Shown here in pieces: positions 11,601 to 26,248 of a DNA stretch of 64,000 nucleotides. The notes beneath the pieces were generated by a model. It saw only the letters and a program-made list of their open reading frames with translations, was not told the origin of the DNA and made no database searches. Positions within the stretch are counted from its first letter, which is position 1. Each line of letters opens with the position of its first letter. Source of the DNA: Heliocidaris erythrogramma (lineage: Eukaryota > Echinodermata > Echinoidea > Camarodonta > Echinometridae); contig CM046868.1 in assembly GCA_025617745.1 (NCBI GenBank), positions 18,542,615 through 18,606,614 of the forward strand, read 5' to 3'. Made by a program: the position numbers and the translations under genes.

Positions 11601-14600
11601 AATATCAGTAAGTTGGCAAAGGTTAATTTATGATTAATTACTACCGCCTATTCATTTCATACTCATTGTTTCCCCGAATATGATTGTAATTATATTTGTT
11701 ATACTTAAGTCGAATTGTGCCTATACCTTTGTAAAATGTGAAACATGCAGAAGAAAATAATTAAAATCAAATCAAATCAAATCAAAATTGAAATCTTGAT
11801 TCATTGTAAGTAAACCTCCATTCACTCTCCTGGACTTACGTCTAGGGAATGATAATAGAAAAATGGAATTTATATGAAATGAGATTTATATGAAATGATA
11901 GAACGTTTAGAAAGAAAGATAAAGGAGAGGATAAGAGAGACAACAAAAATCAGAGCCCCTGTTTCATAAAACTTATTATCAATAACAACTGCCACATATC
12001 TATGACAAAGTTGCTCTCAGCCAATCAGATGCAAGTATTTTGGGAGCTTATAACTGTTATTGTAACTTGTCATAGATATCAAGTTTCATTCAAATTAGGC
12101 CTACATGTAGGTCTAGGAGTATACATGTGATGACATAAATGGTACCCTGGGGTAGCAAATAAAAATCAGCCATTTTTTAAAATTATTTAATTTTTTTTAG
12201 GGCTGTACCCTGGGTTACCAAAAAGTGGGAAATTATTTTGGTGTGATTTTTTCAACATTCAAATGTGTCCCATGTTCTTGTAAAAAATCCTATTAGTCAT
12301 GTATTTTTCTCAAATTCATTGTTGTTGTGAGTAATTATTCTATTACTGATTTCTATTTCTTCGATTTGAGAGAGGGATTGGGCCAGCAGTGTCATAATAA
12401 CACCATCAGCCTGCTCCTTGTCTCCCCCTTCACTCGCCTTCCTAAAAACCGCTACCATGTACACAGATCAGCGGCCTGCTCGTCCCCCAAGTTCTGTATT
12501 GCACGATATCGTGCTCTTTCAACTTTCTCGGTCCTTGAAATCTTCCGTCTTTTACGTCCTTACAGTAAATTTCCGTATCCACCATTACCTTCCACCATTG
12601 TCTAAGTTTGAAAGTTTGACAGCTAAAATACAGTAACGATGATGTGATGTTTTTTAGGAAGAAGTGAAATAAAATCAAGTTCTAAAGCCGCGGGAGCTAG
12701 CGCTATATATAATTGTGAGGGCTAGCAGCTAGCGCTAGCGCGAGCAGCAGTACAGTGCATGCACACCATGCACTGTTAACATGCATTGGTAATACGTACA
12801 CGCACTGCATTCATAACTCTGGGGTTGTACTCGAGTGGACGTGAGATGGGGCTGCACAACGTGGTACCCTGGGGTACAACGCTACCCCGGGGTACCGCGT
12901 GGTGCATCATGTAGATACTGTCATTTTGTAACTTCTACTACATGTATATGAAGAGGAAACTGGACAAGATGCTGTTTGTTTAAAAGTGGAAATCCTTGTT
13001 ATGATGGTGTTGATTTTCTCCTATTCAACTGTATACACAGTAGTGTAAGAATAACTGCTGGGCCGGCATCCACCCATGACACAGTATACTGTTAATACAT
13101 GGTTGGGAGTGTGTTAGTGCGATCCGGCAACACAAAGGTTTTTATCGTGTACCTAACGCACGAGGCGTAGCCGAGTGTGTTAGACACCACGATAAAAACC
13201 TGCGTGTTGCCGGATCACACTAATGCACGACCTCACAACCATGTATTAACAGTTTTATAAAACGGGTCTACAATCTTAGTGCTTTCACTTACCTCAAACT
13301 GTCGTGGCATGTCCCATGCGTGAATCCTGCTCAGCAAAACATGATGTAGGCTAGTAGACTAGTGTTGCAAACGTACAATGTTTAGGCCTAGCCTACATTG
13401 TAGTCTAGACCGTTGCGAACGTATATAAGCCTGCACATGTTGTTTATTTACAATGTTTAGGCCTCGTCTTAGACCTATTTGTTAGTAATGTGTAATGGAA
13501 GTGATATTGAATCTGGTTCACCGATGTATTTTCACTTCCTTGAGCTTGGCTGAGCATGTTCGAATTTGAGCTTATATTGAAGCCTGAAGATGAAGACAAG
13601 GTACCACCAATGACACTAAGAGTAGGACTAGTACCAGTACTAGCACTAGTAGGAACAGGACTAGTACTAGCACTAGTAGGAATAGGACTTGGAGTAGGAA
13701 TCACTTGGCACAGTTGTGTTCTTTGTGTAGTCCGTTCCATCCACTTTTGTGATGATATGCCTGCATAGAAATGGCTCAACATTAACAGCGTATAGACTTA
13801 CCTTGCGTGATGGTGGATAGGTCCGTGCGAGTTTAGCGAAACATTCAAGCTTTGAAAATCCAAATTTCACTGCTCTTTTCGTACTGTTGGAATCCTTCCC
13901 ATTCAGTAGATCGTCGAGTTCTTCCTCCGTGAGAAGTGCAAAACTGAGATTCGAAGATACAGCCATTTTTTACACGCTTCTATCGTCAAAAATTAAACTT
14001 AAACTTTCATTTTCGGTACTGAATTGCAACGATCCGACCGCGGTAGCGCTACAGCTGTAATTTTATTGATTTGTTGATTTGTTGACATTAGCGCGACGAT
14101 CGATATCGCGATATCGATAGCTATACGGTATAGCGTGTAAAAACATACAGTATATAGCAAAATCGAGTCGTATCGTCTGCGCTACATAAATGTTTACATG
14201 TTTATGTTTACATGTTTACATGTGCAACAGTTCCCTTTTGCTGTATGTTATCACTTTTTTTTTGCACAGTCACGTGGTGTTATTTGACCAATCAGGATGG
14301 CTACATTCTTGAACCCGTTTTATAATAGGGGTTAATATAGACGTAGCCTCCAATGAATATAGAAGCTTGTCAGTTGTCCTTCTTTAAACAGTAGCTTGGG
14401 AATGGTGCTACATGTATGTTGTATTCATGAAAAGGAAATTACTTTTACTTTAAAACCAATGAAAGAATGAGAAAGTATAAAATAACAAGCACAAGACTTG
14501 TAAAGCAACAAATAAGTTTGTCTGATAACCCTTCAAGCAAACAAATCCATCTTATGATGATATGAGTAATCACCCAAATATACATGTAACTAATCAACAT

Positions 14601-17600
14601 ATTCAAATCATTTGTATACATATACATGTATAATCAGCTTTTGAATAGTGCTAATATCAAGGTTATGGGAAATCTTTTTGTTTGTTCATCTGAGTACTTG
14701 TAATTTTGGCAATAATAAAATATTATTTTGCAGACTTACAGATTCCTTGTAAACTTTGCACAGGTTAAGTAGACATCCTGTATATACTACCTATAAATTT
14801 TAAGGTCACAAGTTCTACAACTCCTTTGTAAGAAATGAAAATCTTGCTTTTGTTGCAGAGGGAGCTATTCAGAAATAAGCGCACATGTATGTACATGTAC
14901 TTGTAACGGCCAAAAACTAATTTTAAAATTACATGATTATTTTTTTTAGTAAAAAAAAATAAAATGTTACCAAATTATTATTACTTATACATGTAAGAGC
15001 AAATGATAATTCTTTTCACACCCTCACAAGGTTTCCAATTGTAATTCTTTTGTGATTCTTCCCTTACTCACACAGTTGCAAAATTTAGGGTTGCAAAAGG
15101 GATAATTACCTTTAAGCTTCAGTGACCTATTGTGAAATATTTCCATTCTTCTTTCAATTTGTATTATACATGGTGTAGTGTGTTGTGAAAGTACACACAA
15201 AGTGCCAGTTGTAGCTACATGTACCCTACATCAAGTTTATGATGGAGTGAACTCTGATTTATGAGATTATGAATATTCCATTTTCAAGGAATATGAAGGC
15301 TATTGACTGTATGTGTACACATGTAACAGTGGAGTAATTGTGTAATATATTAGAAAAAAGTAGAGTGGGATTTCCCCCTCCTTTTCATCCAGTCTGATTG
15401 TGTAAACACATTTATAAGATACAATATACACAGTGTAGAGCTGTATAAGAGTACATTGTGTACAGGGCTAATAAATGCCTCCTGTTTGAGCTGATTAGAT
15501 AGAAAGCAAACAAGATATTTTTGTTAATTAACCAGGCATCCACATTACCTTAAATTTATTTTGCATACACAGTTATACAGTTTGATTATTATGCATCTAG
15601 ATGTACATTTTATATTGATTTTAGTCTATGTATTTTTACATACACATGTAGTTGTAGTCATGCCAATGATGTATATTTGCCTTACATGTACATAGGTAAA
15701 TTCATTACCATTACAAAAATTGGATAATTCATGTTAACTATTGTACTGACAATATGAACATGAATACTCTACATGTTCTTATGTACAGTAGTATTACATT
15801 GCCATTTCGGAAACTTGCATTAACATTTTTGCTCATTTTCTTAGGATAAAAATAATATAAGTTTTACCAGTACATACAGTGTATATTCTGTGGTGTCCAA
15901 TTAATGCTAATGTGTACATGTTTCTCTCAAAGACCATCAATTTGAGTTTCATATCCATTAACTTGCAAGTTTGTAACATACATACATATTTTTGATATTT
16001 AATGTTGGAAATATTTTGTTGACTTGACTACATTACGATGTTTCATTGACATTCTAATTTACATTTTGATTTGTCTTCCTCAGATTACATCCGATTTGTT
16101 CTTGAAAATGTCTACAATGAAACATCATCATACTATGAAGATAACTGGCAGACAGAAATGTGGAAGGTGAGGAAAAATGTTTATAATATTTGTGAATTTG
16201 AGATACTACTGATCTTGACCATCTTATTAAAGGGCAAGTCCTCCCTGATATCAAGTTGTTTTTTAAAGGAGGAGGAAAACTACATGTACATGTAAAATAC
16301 CAGGGTGTACTTCCCCTTTTAAAGGGTAGACCTACCAATCACCAACAAATTATTTGCTTGGTATATTAGGGTTCCATGTCTCTATAATATTTGAAATATG
16401 AGCATCGATAGATATTTAAATTCTCGCGTAGAATAAGGTGCACACGGAACCAAAGTAGGACTTGGGTTCTGCGTTTATGTTATCTTATTTTTTTCAAATT
16501 CCTAATCATCAACCCATAGGATAGCAGGCAATTGGTACCCTTTATGATTTTGATTTATTGTATTGGCTTTGATTTGAATTTCATATGGAAACTTGTGTTC
16601 TTGATAGTGGGATAACCAAGAAAAGCAGACTTTAAAGTTGAATGTCTAAATAAAAAGGGTAAATTTTACTAATATGGTTTTGACATACATGTACTTATAT
16701 TTGATATAAAAATACAGAAAATGATTATTTGCTTGAAGTTTCAAAATATAGTTGTCAAGCATCATCAGATGTACATGTATTTATGTTGTTTTTTGTTGCT
16801 GTTGAAATTTTTGATAACAATGATCATAAATATGCAAGTACATCAAGCACAGTATTTTGCCCCTGAATCTACAGTATATATATATACAAATGTTGGTTTT
16901 ACAAAAAAAATATAACACCAAAGCCCTCCAAATACTGTATACGCCATTTTTGAGAACTGGACTAGCCCAACTATTTCGCGGTTGGTTGAATTCGTGATCG
17001 GGAAATTCTCAGATTTACAAACAGCAGTGATGATGTACTTTCGCAAAGCTACATGTAAGCTTTGAATTTCTGACTAGGAGACAACAAATTCAACTGATTA
17101 TTTATTTACAGTACGGTATGTTGGCAATATTTTAGCTTGTTATCAAGTTCTAAACTCACTCGCGATTCGCGAAATTCACAAAAATAACACCCCCGCAAAA
17201 TATATATGGTGTATACAGTAACTTCAAATTTTTGCTTTTGGAGAATGTTTATACAAATTTTTGTTTTGTTTTTATGAGGGGATATGGGGTAAAAAAAGGA
17301 AAAAATAAAGAGAAAGATTTTGATAGTAGCTTTAACTTCTAGTCATGTTTTTTTTTTCTTTCAGGTTATGGGCCTAATCGTAGGCATCATTGTATGTGTC
17401 CTATTTGGCGTTCTCTACTTCATCATCGTACCCATCACCGGGTTCATATTCAGCTGCTGTCGATGCTGTGATCGGTGTGGTGGGAAGAGGGTGCAACGAG
17501 AGAGCAAACGCATGGGATGCAAACGGGTCACCCTTTCTCTCTTCTTCTTTTCCTTCACCGGTATCATCTGGTAAATATTGGTTTGCATTAATCTTTCTGT

Positions 17601-20600
17601 CTGACACCACTGTAGGTTTTAAAGGTCTACCAGTGTTCAGGCTTTTATATTGTCAATGAGAGCAACTGACAAAAATATTACTGGTATTTAAAACCAACCA
17701 TAATTCATTGCTCTATGTATTGATTTACAGGAAGGTACATGTAATTCATTCAATGGTACATGTATGACAAGCACTTCATTTATTCAATCAAATAATAGGG
17801 ATTTTAGAGGAGCACCCATAAATACCTGAGGATGACCTTAAAAAAAATCACCATACTTGGTGTTAAAGACCTGTAAAGTATTAGTCTGCTCAAATGACAT
17901 CAAATGATCATAAATTTATAAATAATAGGTTATACTGCACTGTGTCATAGATATGTGTGGAAAGAAAATTGCTAACAGTAAAACAGTGGAAGTAAAAGTT
18001 GAAAAACAATACAGACCTACCTTGCATAATTTATGACAGTTTTACAGTCAAACAGGTTTAAACATTTCAGATAGTACTTATTTATAATTCATCATTTACT
18101 TATGTGCTGGCATGTATTTGGGAAAATCATCTGTATATTGTAAAGACTTGATTTCTAGCTGTACCTTACTGGTACTTTTGTATTGGTTTACCGCTTTTGA
18201 ATTTTTTCCAGCATGTAGAAAACAATCATGCTTGCATAAATTGGATACCCGCATTGCTTGATAGTAATAGCTATCATGGGACTCTTTGCATGCCATTGTT
18301 TAGGCGTCACCAGTCATAGATCTGAATCTCGATAAACTAAATGAATGTAAATATTATCCTTGACTGGAGCGCTTGCAGTATAATCTCAGGATTCAAGAAC
18401 ACATCTGTATGGGGTCACCCACCATATAAACATACACATGTACATGTACACGTACATGGACATGAAATCAGTGTTTACTTTGGATGGCTCCAATTGCGTG
18501 AGTAATTGGTGTCAGTAGATACCAGTATACCACTCAGTATGGGCGTCACCATTTTCCTGGTTTAAAATGACTGTGATTCATGATGGTATTTATTGTTGTT
18601 TTTGTAGACATCTACTACAATTACAGGATGTTATTTTGTTATCTTTTAAAATCTCATACGTTGCTACTCACGTCACGCACAGGATACAATAACATACACA
18701 CCAGAAAATACACATACATGTATTTTATCCAATATTATATTGAGGTAATTTACATACAATAAGGAAAGGAGTTTCTAGTCTTATTCCATGCTGTGGAATT
18801 ATTATACCATTTTGATATCCTCCTCTTCAAAGACCTTACAGCAAACAAAAAAGAATAGGTACTTTACTGCTGGCAAAGAATAGTTTCAATGTACTCTAAA
18901 ACATTTACATATAGGTCGTCCGAAAAGCCTGGGTTATTTTCAGTTGAAATATGAGAAGGTAACATACAGGAGAGAATAAATGTTCTTGTGATGTGGAAGC
19001 TAGGCTATTAGGTTCATCTGAGGTCCGTCAGGTTAGGAGCATAAGATCAGATAGCATGGAGACCTTCACTTCACATGAAACAAAACTTGTTCAGATTCAA
19101 AGAAAAAGATTTTCCTTTACAAACGTGCTATACTCTCAAGTATACAGTTAACTGAAACTGTTTTGCACTTCTGTAGAAGCCCAAATGCTGAGGCTCTGGG
19201 CATTTTCCCCTTGAAACTGCTGCAAAAGCTCCCTTTGGCTGCTATTTTTTTCTTTATGGGGAGTTTTCTTTTCTTGTTGAACATTTTATATAGAACCAGA
19301 GAGAGAGAGAGAGAGAGAGAGGAAGGATTTATTTTTAGACAGTTAGCCAGGTAATTTTTTTTTATTTAAAAAAAAATCATAACATGTTTTATTGTAAAAA
19401 GGGAAGAAAAAAAGTGACATTTCATAAAAGAGAGAACCATCACGATTATGTTATGTCCAGGAAAGCACAGCTCCCTCGAAGACCCCCGCCCCATAGCACA
19501 CATATGGAAGAGTGCCTCCCCCGTTAGCCAGGTGAAAAAAAATTGGCTTCATGATTCACAATGATACTCTTTTTGATGAGATAGTCTAAAGGCAAAACCT
19601 GTATCTGAACATGTACCAGGTCTGAGTAATAGGAAACAGGATTAGTGAAATCAAATCAGGCATGGAGATGTACACCATTGTCATCCACATGGCAAATGAA
19701 ATGGATCTATCTTGAAGCAGTGAAGCGAAGTTCATAGTTTAAACTGCAAGCTCAATCTTTATATTACCGTACAGGTAGTTCACGCTTGAATCATAGCTTT
19801 TACTTGTGGTATAGCAGTTTCATGCATTAATAATTTAGTAATTAAAAAGACTGGAGACTTTGCTTGAAGTGTGCACAAAAGAATCTATCAGGATTTGAAT
19901 GTCACCTTTTTCATTTACTCTTTGGTATTTAGACAGCTGTTCTTTCTTTGTCTACCAAAAGTATATTGACACACTCCGGTTATCTCCTCGTTCATCTGTT
20001 TGACAGAAAAATGTATGATATGATGATTAAGATGACATTTCTCAATTGCTTTTGAAATTAATATTTTTGAATATATGTATGCAACCTCTGAGTTCTGTGG
20101 AACAAATGGACAATAATTAGACGAAATGAGTTGATAAAGACATTGCATCATGTTAGAATCAATTTTGGAAACATCTACATGTATGTTGTATTTTGGATGT
20201 ATGACATTTGCGACAATTGTTCCGATCTCACTTTGCCATGTTCATCCTGAACCTAACCCTAACCCTAACCTTAACCCTAACCCTAACCCTAACCCTAACC
20301 CTAACCTTAACCCTAACCCTAATCCCAATCCCAATCCCAAACTTCACATTGTCCTGTAAAGGAATCTTCAATCATAAATCTAATATGAAATGGAAATTTC
20401 TTTCAAGAGACAGAAAATCTTCTTGTTTTCCTCCTACTTGGAGAGATTGTGTTTTTTTTTAATTTGCCCCTACACCCTGTCAAATTATTTTGAGTTGTAG
20501 TGCAGAGCATGTCACTCATGTAAGGATGTAGAAAGGTTGATTGTGTTTTTGCACTTCTTGTAGTTGGAATTAGATTAGAGAAATATTAAAGATGAAAACA

Positions 20601-23600
20601 AGAAGTCCTTTTGGGGGGATTAAAACTTCCATGTAAATCTATGGGGGAAGGACGAGCAGGTAATCCATGAGTGTAATTAGTTGTGATTCAACGACCTTTC
20701 GCCTCGTTTGCCATCATTCCCTAAGCGTACAAATTACGGCAGAGGAAACGAATCTTGTAACAGCAGGAAAGAGGGAGGAGAGAGTCTTGTCACCGCGAAT
20801 TCTTTGAGACAGTAAACGCTGGTGGGCCGAAGGGTAAAGTTGTACATGTAGATCCGCCAGATAACCTTTAGGGACATCTCATTCGGTTTATCATCAACTG
20901 TCGAAACCACACTCTTCAGTTTGTGTATCTCATCTGAAGAACATGTAGGCCATACTTCTGCTCCAATTAAACTTATAAGAATGATAAAGTTAGAGGTATT
21001 AATTAATACCTCAAGGGTAAAATGTAGCAAATTTCATATTTTTGGCACATTTTATTGGAATTTTTCAATATTTTCCACAAGGTACATAAAGAGTTTTGTG
21101 ACAAGAGTAAAATTTACACACAGTCAAGAAGGGTTTTAGGTAAATACCTGGTTCTTTTAAAGGTAAATTCCAGTTATTTTATACATATATTTTGCAATAT
21201 TTATATCTGACTCCATTACCTTTTTTGACATGGCCGATGAACCTTATTTTAGGAAAGAGTTAACTTTGGAGGAAGCAAGGGAAATCTTCATGCTGACACT
21301 GATTGACCCGGACAGTTAGTGCGGTGGCGATCGATTCAAGGGCCACAGGTCAGATTCTCTTGCGATGTGTCTGCAATCGCAGGAGGGGGATGTGAGATAG
21401 ATGAAGATTAGGCCTGTACGTGCTAGCAGGAATGGCTGTCATAATATTAGCCCCCTATCTTCAGGGGGAATTCCCCTGCGATGTAAACTGGACTGAGTGA
21501 GAGAGGTTCAGAATGACAGGAGTGACAGTAAGAAAGGGTTTCGATTACAGTCTGGTTTGAGAATAATGTGTTGTTCTCAGACATAATGTGCCTGTGTAAA
21601 TTGCCTGAATAATATTGTTTTCATATCATCACAGAAGAGAGAGGGAGGAAGAGAAAAAGAAAAGAGAGAGAGAGAGGGAGAGAGAGAATGGATTATTCTG
21701 ACAGGGGTAACCTCGCTATTCATTAGGACTGTTATTCATAAGGACCGTTTTTCATAAGGACCGTTATTCATAAGGACCGTTATTCATAAGGACCGTTATT
21801 CATAAGGACCACTTATTCATAAGGACTGCTACCCATAACGCGTGACTAAATGAATAGTGGTTTTGTATGAATAGCGGTCCTTCTAAATAGCGAGCAAACC
21901 ATAGACAAAGAACCTTGCTATTCATAAGGACCTCCATTCATAAGGACCACTATTCATAACTATTCATAAGGACTGCTATTCATAACGCGTGTTAAATGAA
22001 TAGCAGTCCTTATGAATAGCGAGCGGACCCCTTCTAACATACTGTATATATAAACAATTTATTTCATTAAAGCTGTTTTGTTTTACAAATTATCAACTTC
22101 AATGCAAATATTTCTATAAAGAAAAAAAAGTTTAGTGTCTACAAGTATCTCCAGTTATGCTGTGAACCATGTAGGTTCCAGTTCTTTCAGTCAAGTGAGG
22201 GTTTTTTTTCTTCAACCAAGTTACAAGGCTACACTGTATAATCGGTAGAACTTTGTAGTGGGGAAGTTCCCTTTGGCTTTGTATAAGCCTTTCAATTATT
22301 GACCAGAAGCTACATGTACACATGATACATGTAATTGGCATTTTGTTTACATGTATCAGAGTGATGTGGTATAAAAGAAACATTTAAAGAGAGGACATTC
22401 ATTAGAGTCAATTAATTTTGATCTACCCAAAGGCCAGCATAATTGGCTCAGAAGTGAAAAGAGGTTAGGTTTTCTTTCTTCATATAATATCATGAAGTGG
22501 AAAGATCTGCTAGGGGTATGAGACCAAGCAGGCCTTACTGATTTTGAATGGATAACTTATAGTTTTGCCAGAATGAATTTGGTGTGCAGGGAGTGTAAAA
22601 ATGAAAAAAAAAAAAAACTTATCCTACTTTCTCTTTTTTTGTGAAAGTAGAACACTCAAGAAAATCACAAATATGGCAATTAATGTATCACTAGAAATTG
22701 GGAAGCTTACAGATGGCAATCGTATAAGTTTTATGTCAACTGCGTATATGATGATTATAAAAACAACATAAATAAAAGCTCTTCTCAGCATCTGGAATAT
22801 CCGAGGATTCGCCAGAAATATAGCGATGTTTTGATGTCGTCATACGAGGGATCGATCCTGCTTAAGCAGACGACGTCCTATAATGAATGAACGTAATTGC
22901 AATGCAATTATTTATCAAATTATAAAGAGTTTGGTACATTTAAACATGACCTTATTTCACACCATTCGAAAAGGGAAAGTGAACTGATTCTGATAACTAA
23001 AACCGTTTGATTGTAAATACACAGGAGAAGGGTCAATGATCAATGAAATAAACCCCATTTTCAAATTGAAAAGCCCTGCGAATAATAGCTGGATGGTATT
23101 CGTTCCCTCTTGAAACGCCGAACATGCCGCGGTGCAAGCAGCTGAAAATACAATGGCGTCTTATTTTGTTTACAAGTGACTGATTCCTTTATTTTTTTAA
23201 CGCTGCATTTTTCATCAAAATAATACCATACACGAAGTTAAGAGTGAGGCAACAGACTAACATTAAGACTGACGCTAGTCAAGTAAGAGAAATAAGTGAA
23301 GAGGAGATGACAAAACAGGCACTGAAAAATGTGTATAATGTTATGGGACATCGTCTGCTTAGACAGGACTCGCCCCTCTTGTGTCGTCACACATCTCAGC
23401 AGCGTTCAAGGAGCTTTTCAGCTGCTATATCGGGGGCTGTATTTTACCGTTTTATAATTGATAATAATCATTAATTCAAATGTTTCCAAGCTTTAAATTT
23501 GGATAACCTTGTTTAATTTATGCCATCTATGCAATAATAAGTATTAAGCCAATATTTAAAATCATCAGTGTTCTACTTGAAGGCCATCATCTACCTGTTA

Positions 23601-26217
23601 CAGTTTATGTAGAGAGACCTGTGTTTAGACTGGAATGCTACAATGTACATGTAAGTCCTGAATATAATCAAAAGTTCTGGTTCTTAGACTTAGGTACATG
23701 TAGCTGTCTCTGGACACCCCAGGACTAGACTAAAAAAACACTTTTGTTTACCCTCTTGTGGTCCCTCATGTGTCGCCCAATTTGTGTCCAGGTTTAAGTG
23801 CAGGAAGCAGACAGATTGAAGACACATGCCACAGTCAATTTATGACTTACTCTTGACCACCTTGACCATGCCTTGACTGACCAGTTCATCCAGAATATGA
23901 CCCTTTTGACCATTGGCCTAATTGGTGACCAGACTTTTTTTCTTAGCCGTCCACTAAGAGTCGGCTGAAAATCCTTGCTGCTTTAGTCTCAGAGCATTCT
24001 GATTTGAAAGTGGCATTTACTCAAAGCTCTATTGCCTTTCAGTTTCTTGTTTCACATTTGATGCCTCGAGAACAAGGTTTCTTTTTACGAGCTACTTACA
24101 GCTGTAAATCATATCCAAGAAACCTCAATGTATACTGAGCATGAGCTTCTTACTTGCACTCTAACTTTCTTTACAAGAGGGCATCTACTGTGCATAAACC
24201 AAAAGGGCAAAATGCTGTTAAAATAGTGTTGATTTCTCCTATTCAGAAGTAACATAGTTTTTCATAACTAATTTGTATCCATGTACATGTATTGTGTAGG
24301 CCTGCATCTACATGTAAGCGCATAGAGACATGCTCCGCAAAGTGTTATGCGCTATATAAGAATTGTTAATTATTATTATTGTTATGTATAGGCCTGTTCA
24401 ACCGCAATACATCAGCTTTTGCAATTAGTGCACTTACATTGGGGAATTTAAAGAAAGCTTTGTTATTTTCCCCTTTATTTTTAGGTAATTTAATAAAAGA
24501 ATTAATACAAGAATGAAAACATATAACAATCAATTCATGTAGGATTTCAAATTTGGCATACAAGTGCACATGTTGCATAAATTTGTAATTCCCCAGTGCC
24601 CCCCCTCCCTAGATTGATAAAGTTCATGATAAAATGCTGATTAGTCACTCCCGACAACTTTCTGTCCCTTTCCAATTTGGTGTCATCCCTCAAAAGATTG
24701 TTTCGTCTGGCTTTGGTTCTGGCTGACCTGTTTGGGGTTCCTTTTCTTGATTTGAACAGCTGATTTTCAGAAGGCACTACCTCCACAACAGTTCAAGTTG
24801 TTATTGATCAGAGATGTAAACATGGGAATGTAAATCTTGATTTTATTGATTATGTAAGTTTCTCTTTTTCACCCCCCCTTCCCTCTCATATCACCAATTT
24901 TGGCAGTATGACTTGCATGTATATTATAACAAATGTGACAATAATTCTGTTTTTCTTCAAAGTTGCACATACCACCTTTGGGAGCTACCTACCCAGTGTG
25001 TTGAGTCAACCCCCAGCAGCTATTTTTTTTTTAAATCACAGAGCAATATATTGGGGTGCTGGTATTGAGCTGACTAAAAAAAGTATGATTTTTTAAAAAC
25101 TTCTTTGCACCATGCAGATTATTCAAAGATTTAAGTTAAAACTAAAAATGTAAATACATTTCTTTTAATTGAGGCTCATTTAAATTCTTAACATTTCATT
25201 TCTACCCAAATTATAGTTGAACGTCATAAATATCAAGTGAAAATACATATACATGTATGAGACAGAGTGAGTTTATAGGCAATAAGAATTTTAATGTATG
25301 AGTATGTTGTGGCAAACTGTTTTGTAATTTGACAAATTTTATTTGTACATGTATACTCTGGCTGAGTTATATGTTTATGGTGCCAGTGTATTCATCCATT
25401 ATTTCCCTCTAAATTCTCTTGCATCTTGCACCTTGAACATCAAGTAAATTAACAAAACCTATGACTTCCTTCTTGAGAGATTTAAGGGGTCAAACCTTGT
25501 GTTTCAAAGTTCATTATCTAGAAATCATTAACCCAGTAACAAGGGAATAAGTTAGAGCTTGGTATCTTCGGGTAACCTGTTTTTATCCCTTTTCTCTGAA
25601 TGATTTCAGGATATTTACATTTTTTTCATGACCAGAATGTCAAAATGATCCTTAATCAAAGTATAATCTAGAAATGGTTTTTAAGGATGTGTTGATTTAG
25701 GGATTAGTTACAATTATTTTGTATACAAAAAAAAAATTGTTTGGGAGGTGTTAAATTCAATTGAGAGGTGTCATAGTCCAGTGGTTTAAACTGAAATGCG
25801 AAGGTCGATAGTTGGATCTCGGCATGGCATGTATTTCCTTGAGCAAGGCATCTGATCTACATTGTTTGGCATATTTGATTACCATGCAATGTGTGCGTGT
25901 TGCGTTATAAAATGTGAAAGGGGGATAGTGAAATGAATAATAGTCATGATTGATCAACTGCTTTAGAGATAGTTGGTAATCACTTATACTCCAAATATAT
26001 TTCTTGTTTTTCATTTTGTGGTAATCCATTGGAATAAATGTTAGAACAATGATAGCAGAGGCCAAACAGTTCATATAAATCTATCAGATCCTTCACAGTT
26101 TAAGCATTCATTTGATTCAATGTTAAAAACAGTTTATGAATATTCTCCTAGCAAAGATTTTTCAAAAAATATGAGCAGAGAATATTTCTACAGCCTTAAC
26201 CCCCCCCCAAAAAAAAA

Positions 26218-26248
<31 letters not shown>

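Larger units (their letters stand above)
13060..14340 (-). mobile_element. Inverted-repeat relic with a Crypton-like reading frame
   Basis: A foldback of about 190 bp at one end (CCGGCAACAC...GTGTTGCCGG arms, about 13090-13260) includes TTATAAAACGGGT at 13255. ACCCGTTTTATAATAGGGG occurs inverted at about 14311. Between them lie degenerate minus-strand frames (13444-13966). The segment at 33840-34385 has the same architecture, with a similar foldback head and a similar GACCAAT...AACCCATTTTATAAT end, so this is a repeat family with a shorter second copy. Confidence 0.55.
2672..16083. other. Prominin intron 1 (13.4 kb)
   Basis: A GT-AG intron with no supported coding exon. It contains several inverted-repeat elements and MITEs (about 3.48-4.50, 5.67-5.97, 6.03-6.55, 7.04-7.18, 7.87-8.51, 10.48-10.64 and 11.96-12.09 kb), a relic with a Crypton-like reading frame (13.06-14.34 kb), and G homopolymers near 4967 and 9319. 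The stretches 8.5-10.4, 12.1-13.0 and 14.4-16.0 kb show only AT-rich DNA and scattered TACATGTA motifs. Confidence 0.7.
16167..17364. other. Prominin intron 2 (1.2 kb)
   Basis: A GT-AG intron packed with three small repeats: a 114-bp MITE next to the donor (16213-16326), R1 copy 2 (16326-16545), and a TACTGTATACGCCA-type MITE (16920-17222). No coding sequence is seen. Confidence 0.75.

Noticed and set aside
20150-20462. Frames rich in PNPNPN or TLTLTL
   Set aside because: Translations of the CCCTAA repeat in two frames, not protein-coding.
23409-23425. Possible histone-like stem-loop GGAGCTTTTCAGCTGC
   Set aside because: Only four base pairs close the TTTC loop, and no purine-rich downstream element follows.
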